A stretch of 64,000 nucleotides of DNA from Streptococcus sanguinis SK1 = NCTC 7863 (GTDB lineage Bacteria; Bacillota; Bacilli; Lactobacillales; Streptococcaceae), in assembly GCF_000194945.1 (NCBI RefSeq), contig NZ_GL878511.1:248001-312000 (forward strand), given 5' to 3'. The notes below the pieces were generated by a model. That model was not told the DNA's origin. It saw nothing but the letters and a program-made list of their open reading frames with translations, and made no database searches. The translations under genes and the position numbers were made by a program. Shown here in pieces: positions 63,944 to 64,000 of this stretch (positions are counted from its first letter, which is position 1; every line of letters begins with the position of its first letter).

Positions 63944-64000
63944 CTTATCTCCTCTTAATTTGACACGGTTTCTCTAAATGAGTAAACATTATCATAGTTG

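Overview
This window is chromosomal DNA of a low-GC Gram-positive coccus, almost certainly an oral Streptococcus of the sanguinis/gordonii group. The evidence is the pepO | scaC-scaB-scaA-tpx block with a nearby DtxR-type scaR, the rpoY-rnjA pair, glnR-glnA behind a perfect GlnR box, pgk beside an antigen I/II adhesin, sortase-anchored surface proteins and a Rel-dtd pair. I saw no rRNA, tRNA, CRISPR array, complete insertion sequence or prophage. Species is inferred from gene content, not tested.

Layout. 1-7.3 kb: rpoY-rnjA (+), then a minus-strand run (AlkC-like HEAT protein, GNAT, glnA, glnR, FUSC-type membrane protein, LysM-CHAP secreted enzyme). 7.4-11.4 kb: antigen I/II adhesin. 11.8-13.9 kb: pgk and a VIT-family transporter. 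14-18.5 kb: a TetR-controlled ABC-2 exporter whose operator sits inside its own promoter spacer, an AraC-type regulator and an SDR. 18.7-23.2 kb: LtrA, leuS, ICMT-like protein. 23.2-33.3 kb: a catabolic island (glycerol dehydrogenase, fructose-6-phosphate-aldolase-like enzyme, a glycyl radical enzyme with a single active-site Cys, a Lac-family PTS, SorC and DeoR regulators, and the radical-SAM activase), bounded by two copies of the same terminator repeat. Its content fits the anhydroglycolysis pathway described for E. coli YbiW/PflD better than pyruvate formate-lyase.

33.3-36.8 kb: glycosyltransferase, NERD/zinc-ribbon protein, unknown LPXTG protein. 36.9-44 kb: CcpA-controlled Lac-family PTS + GH35 beta-galactosidase + aldo/keto reductase operon, a divergent ROK regulator, and a TIM-barrel protein with its own cre site. 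44.3-49.5 kb: pepO, then scaCBA (Mn ABC transporter) with a ScaR operator over the -35, and tpx. 49.5-57.6 kb: unknown DUF3114-like protein, SEC10/PgrA-type LPXTG protein, a frameshifted C39-like peptidase remnant, scaR, an autoregulated MarR-EVE operon, a CPBP protease and a nucleotidyltransferase. 57.7-60.4 kb: dtd and rel.

60.5-63.7 kb is the most interesting part. It holds a compact minus-strand cassette: two paralogous DUF1310-like membrane-anchored proteins, a lipase-fold protein with the hydrolase domain at the N-terminus and a helical C-terminal tail, and two small helical proteins with overlapping reading frames. This organisation matches the type VII-secreted lipase toxin with reverse domain order (TslA type) with its immunity and partner proteins. 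The cassette is bracketed by two identical 24-bp terminator repeats, and just beyond it is a 44-residue hydrophobic peptide whose stop codon lies in the loop of one repeat. No type VII secretion core gene is present in the window, so delivery is inference.
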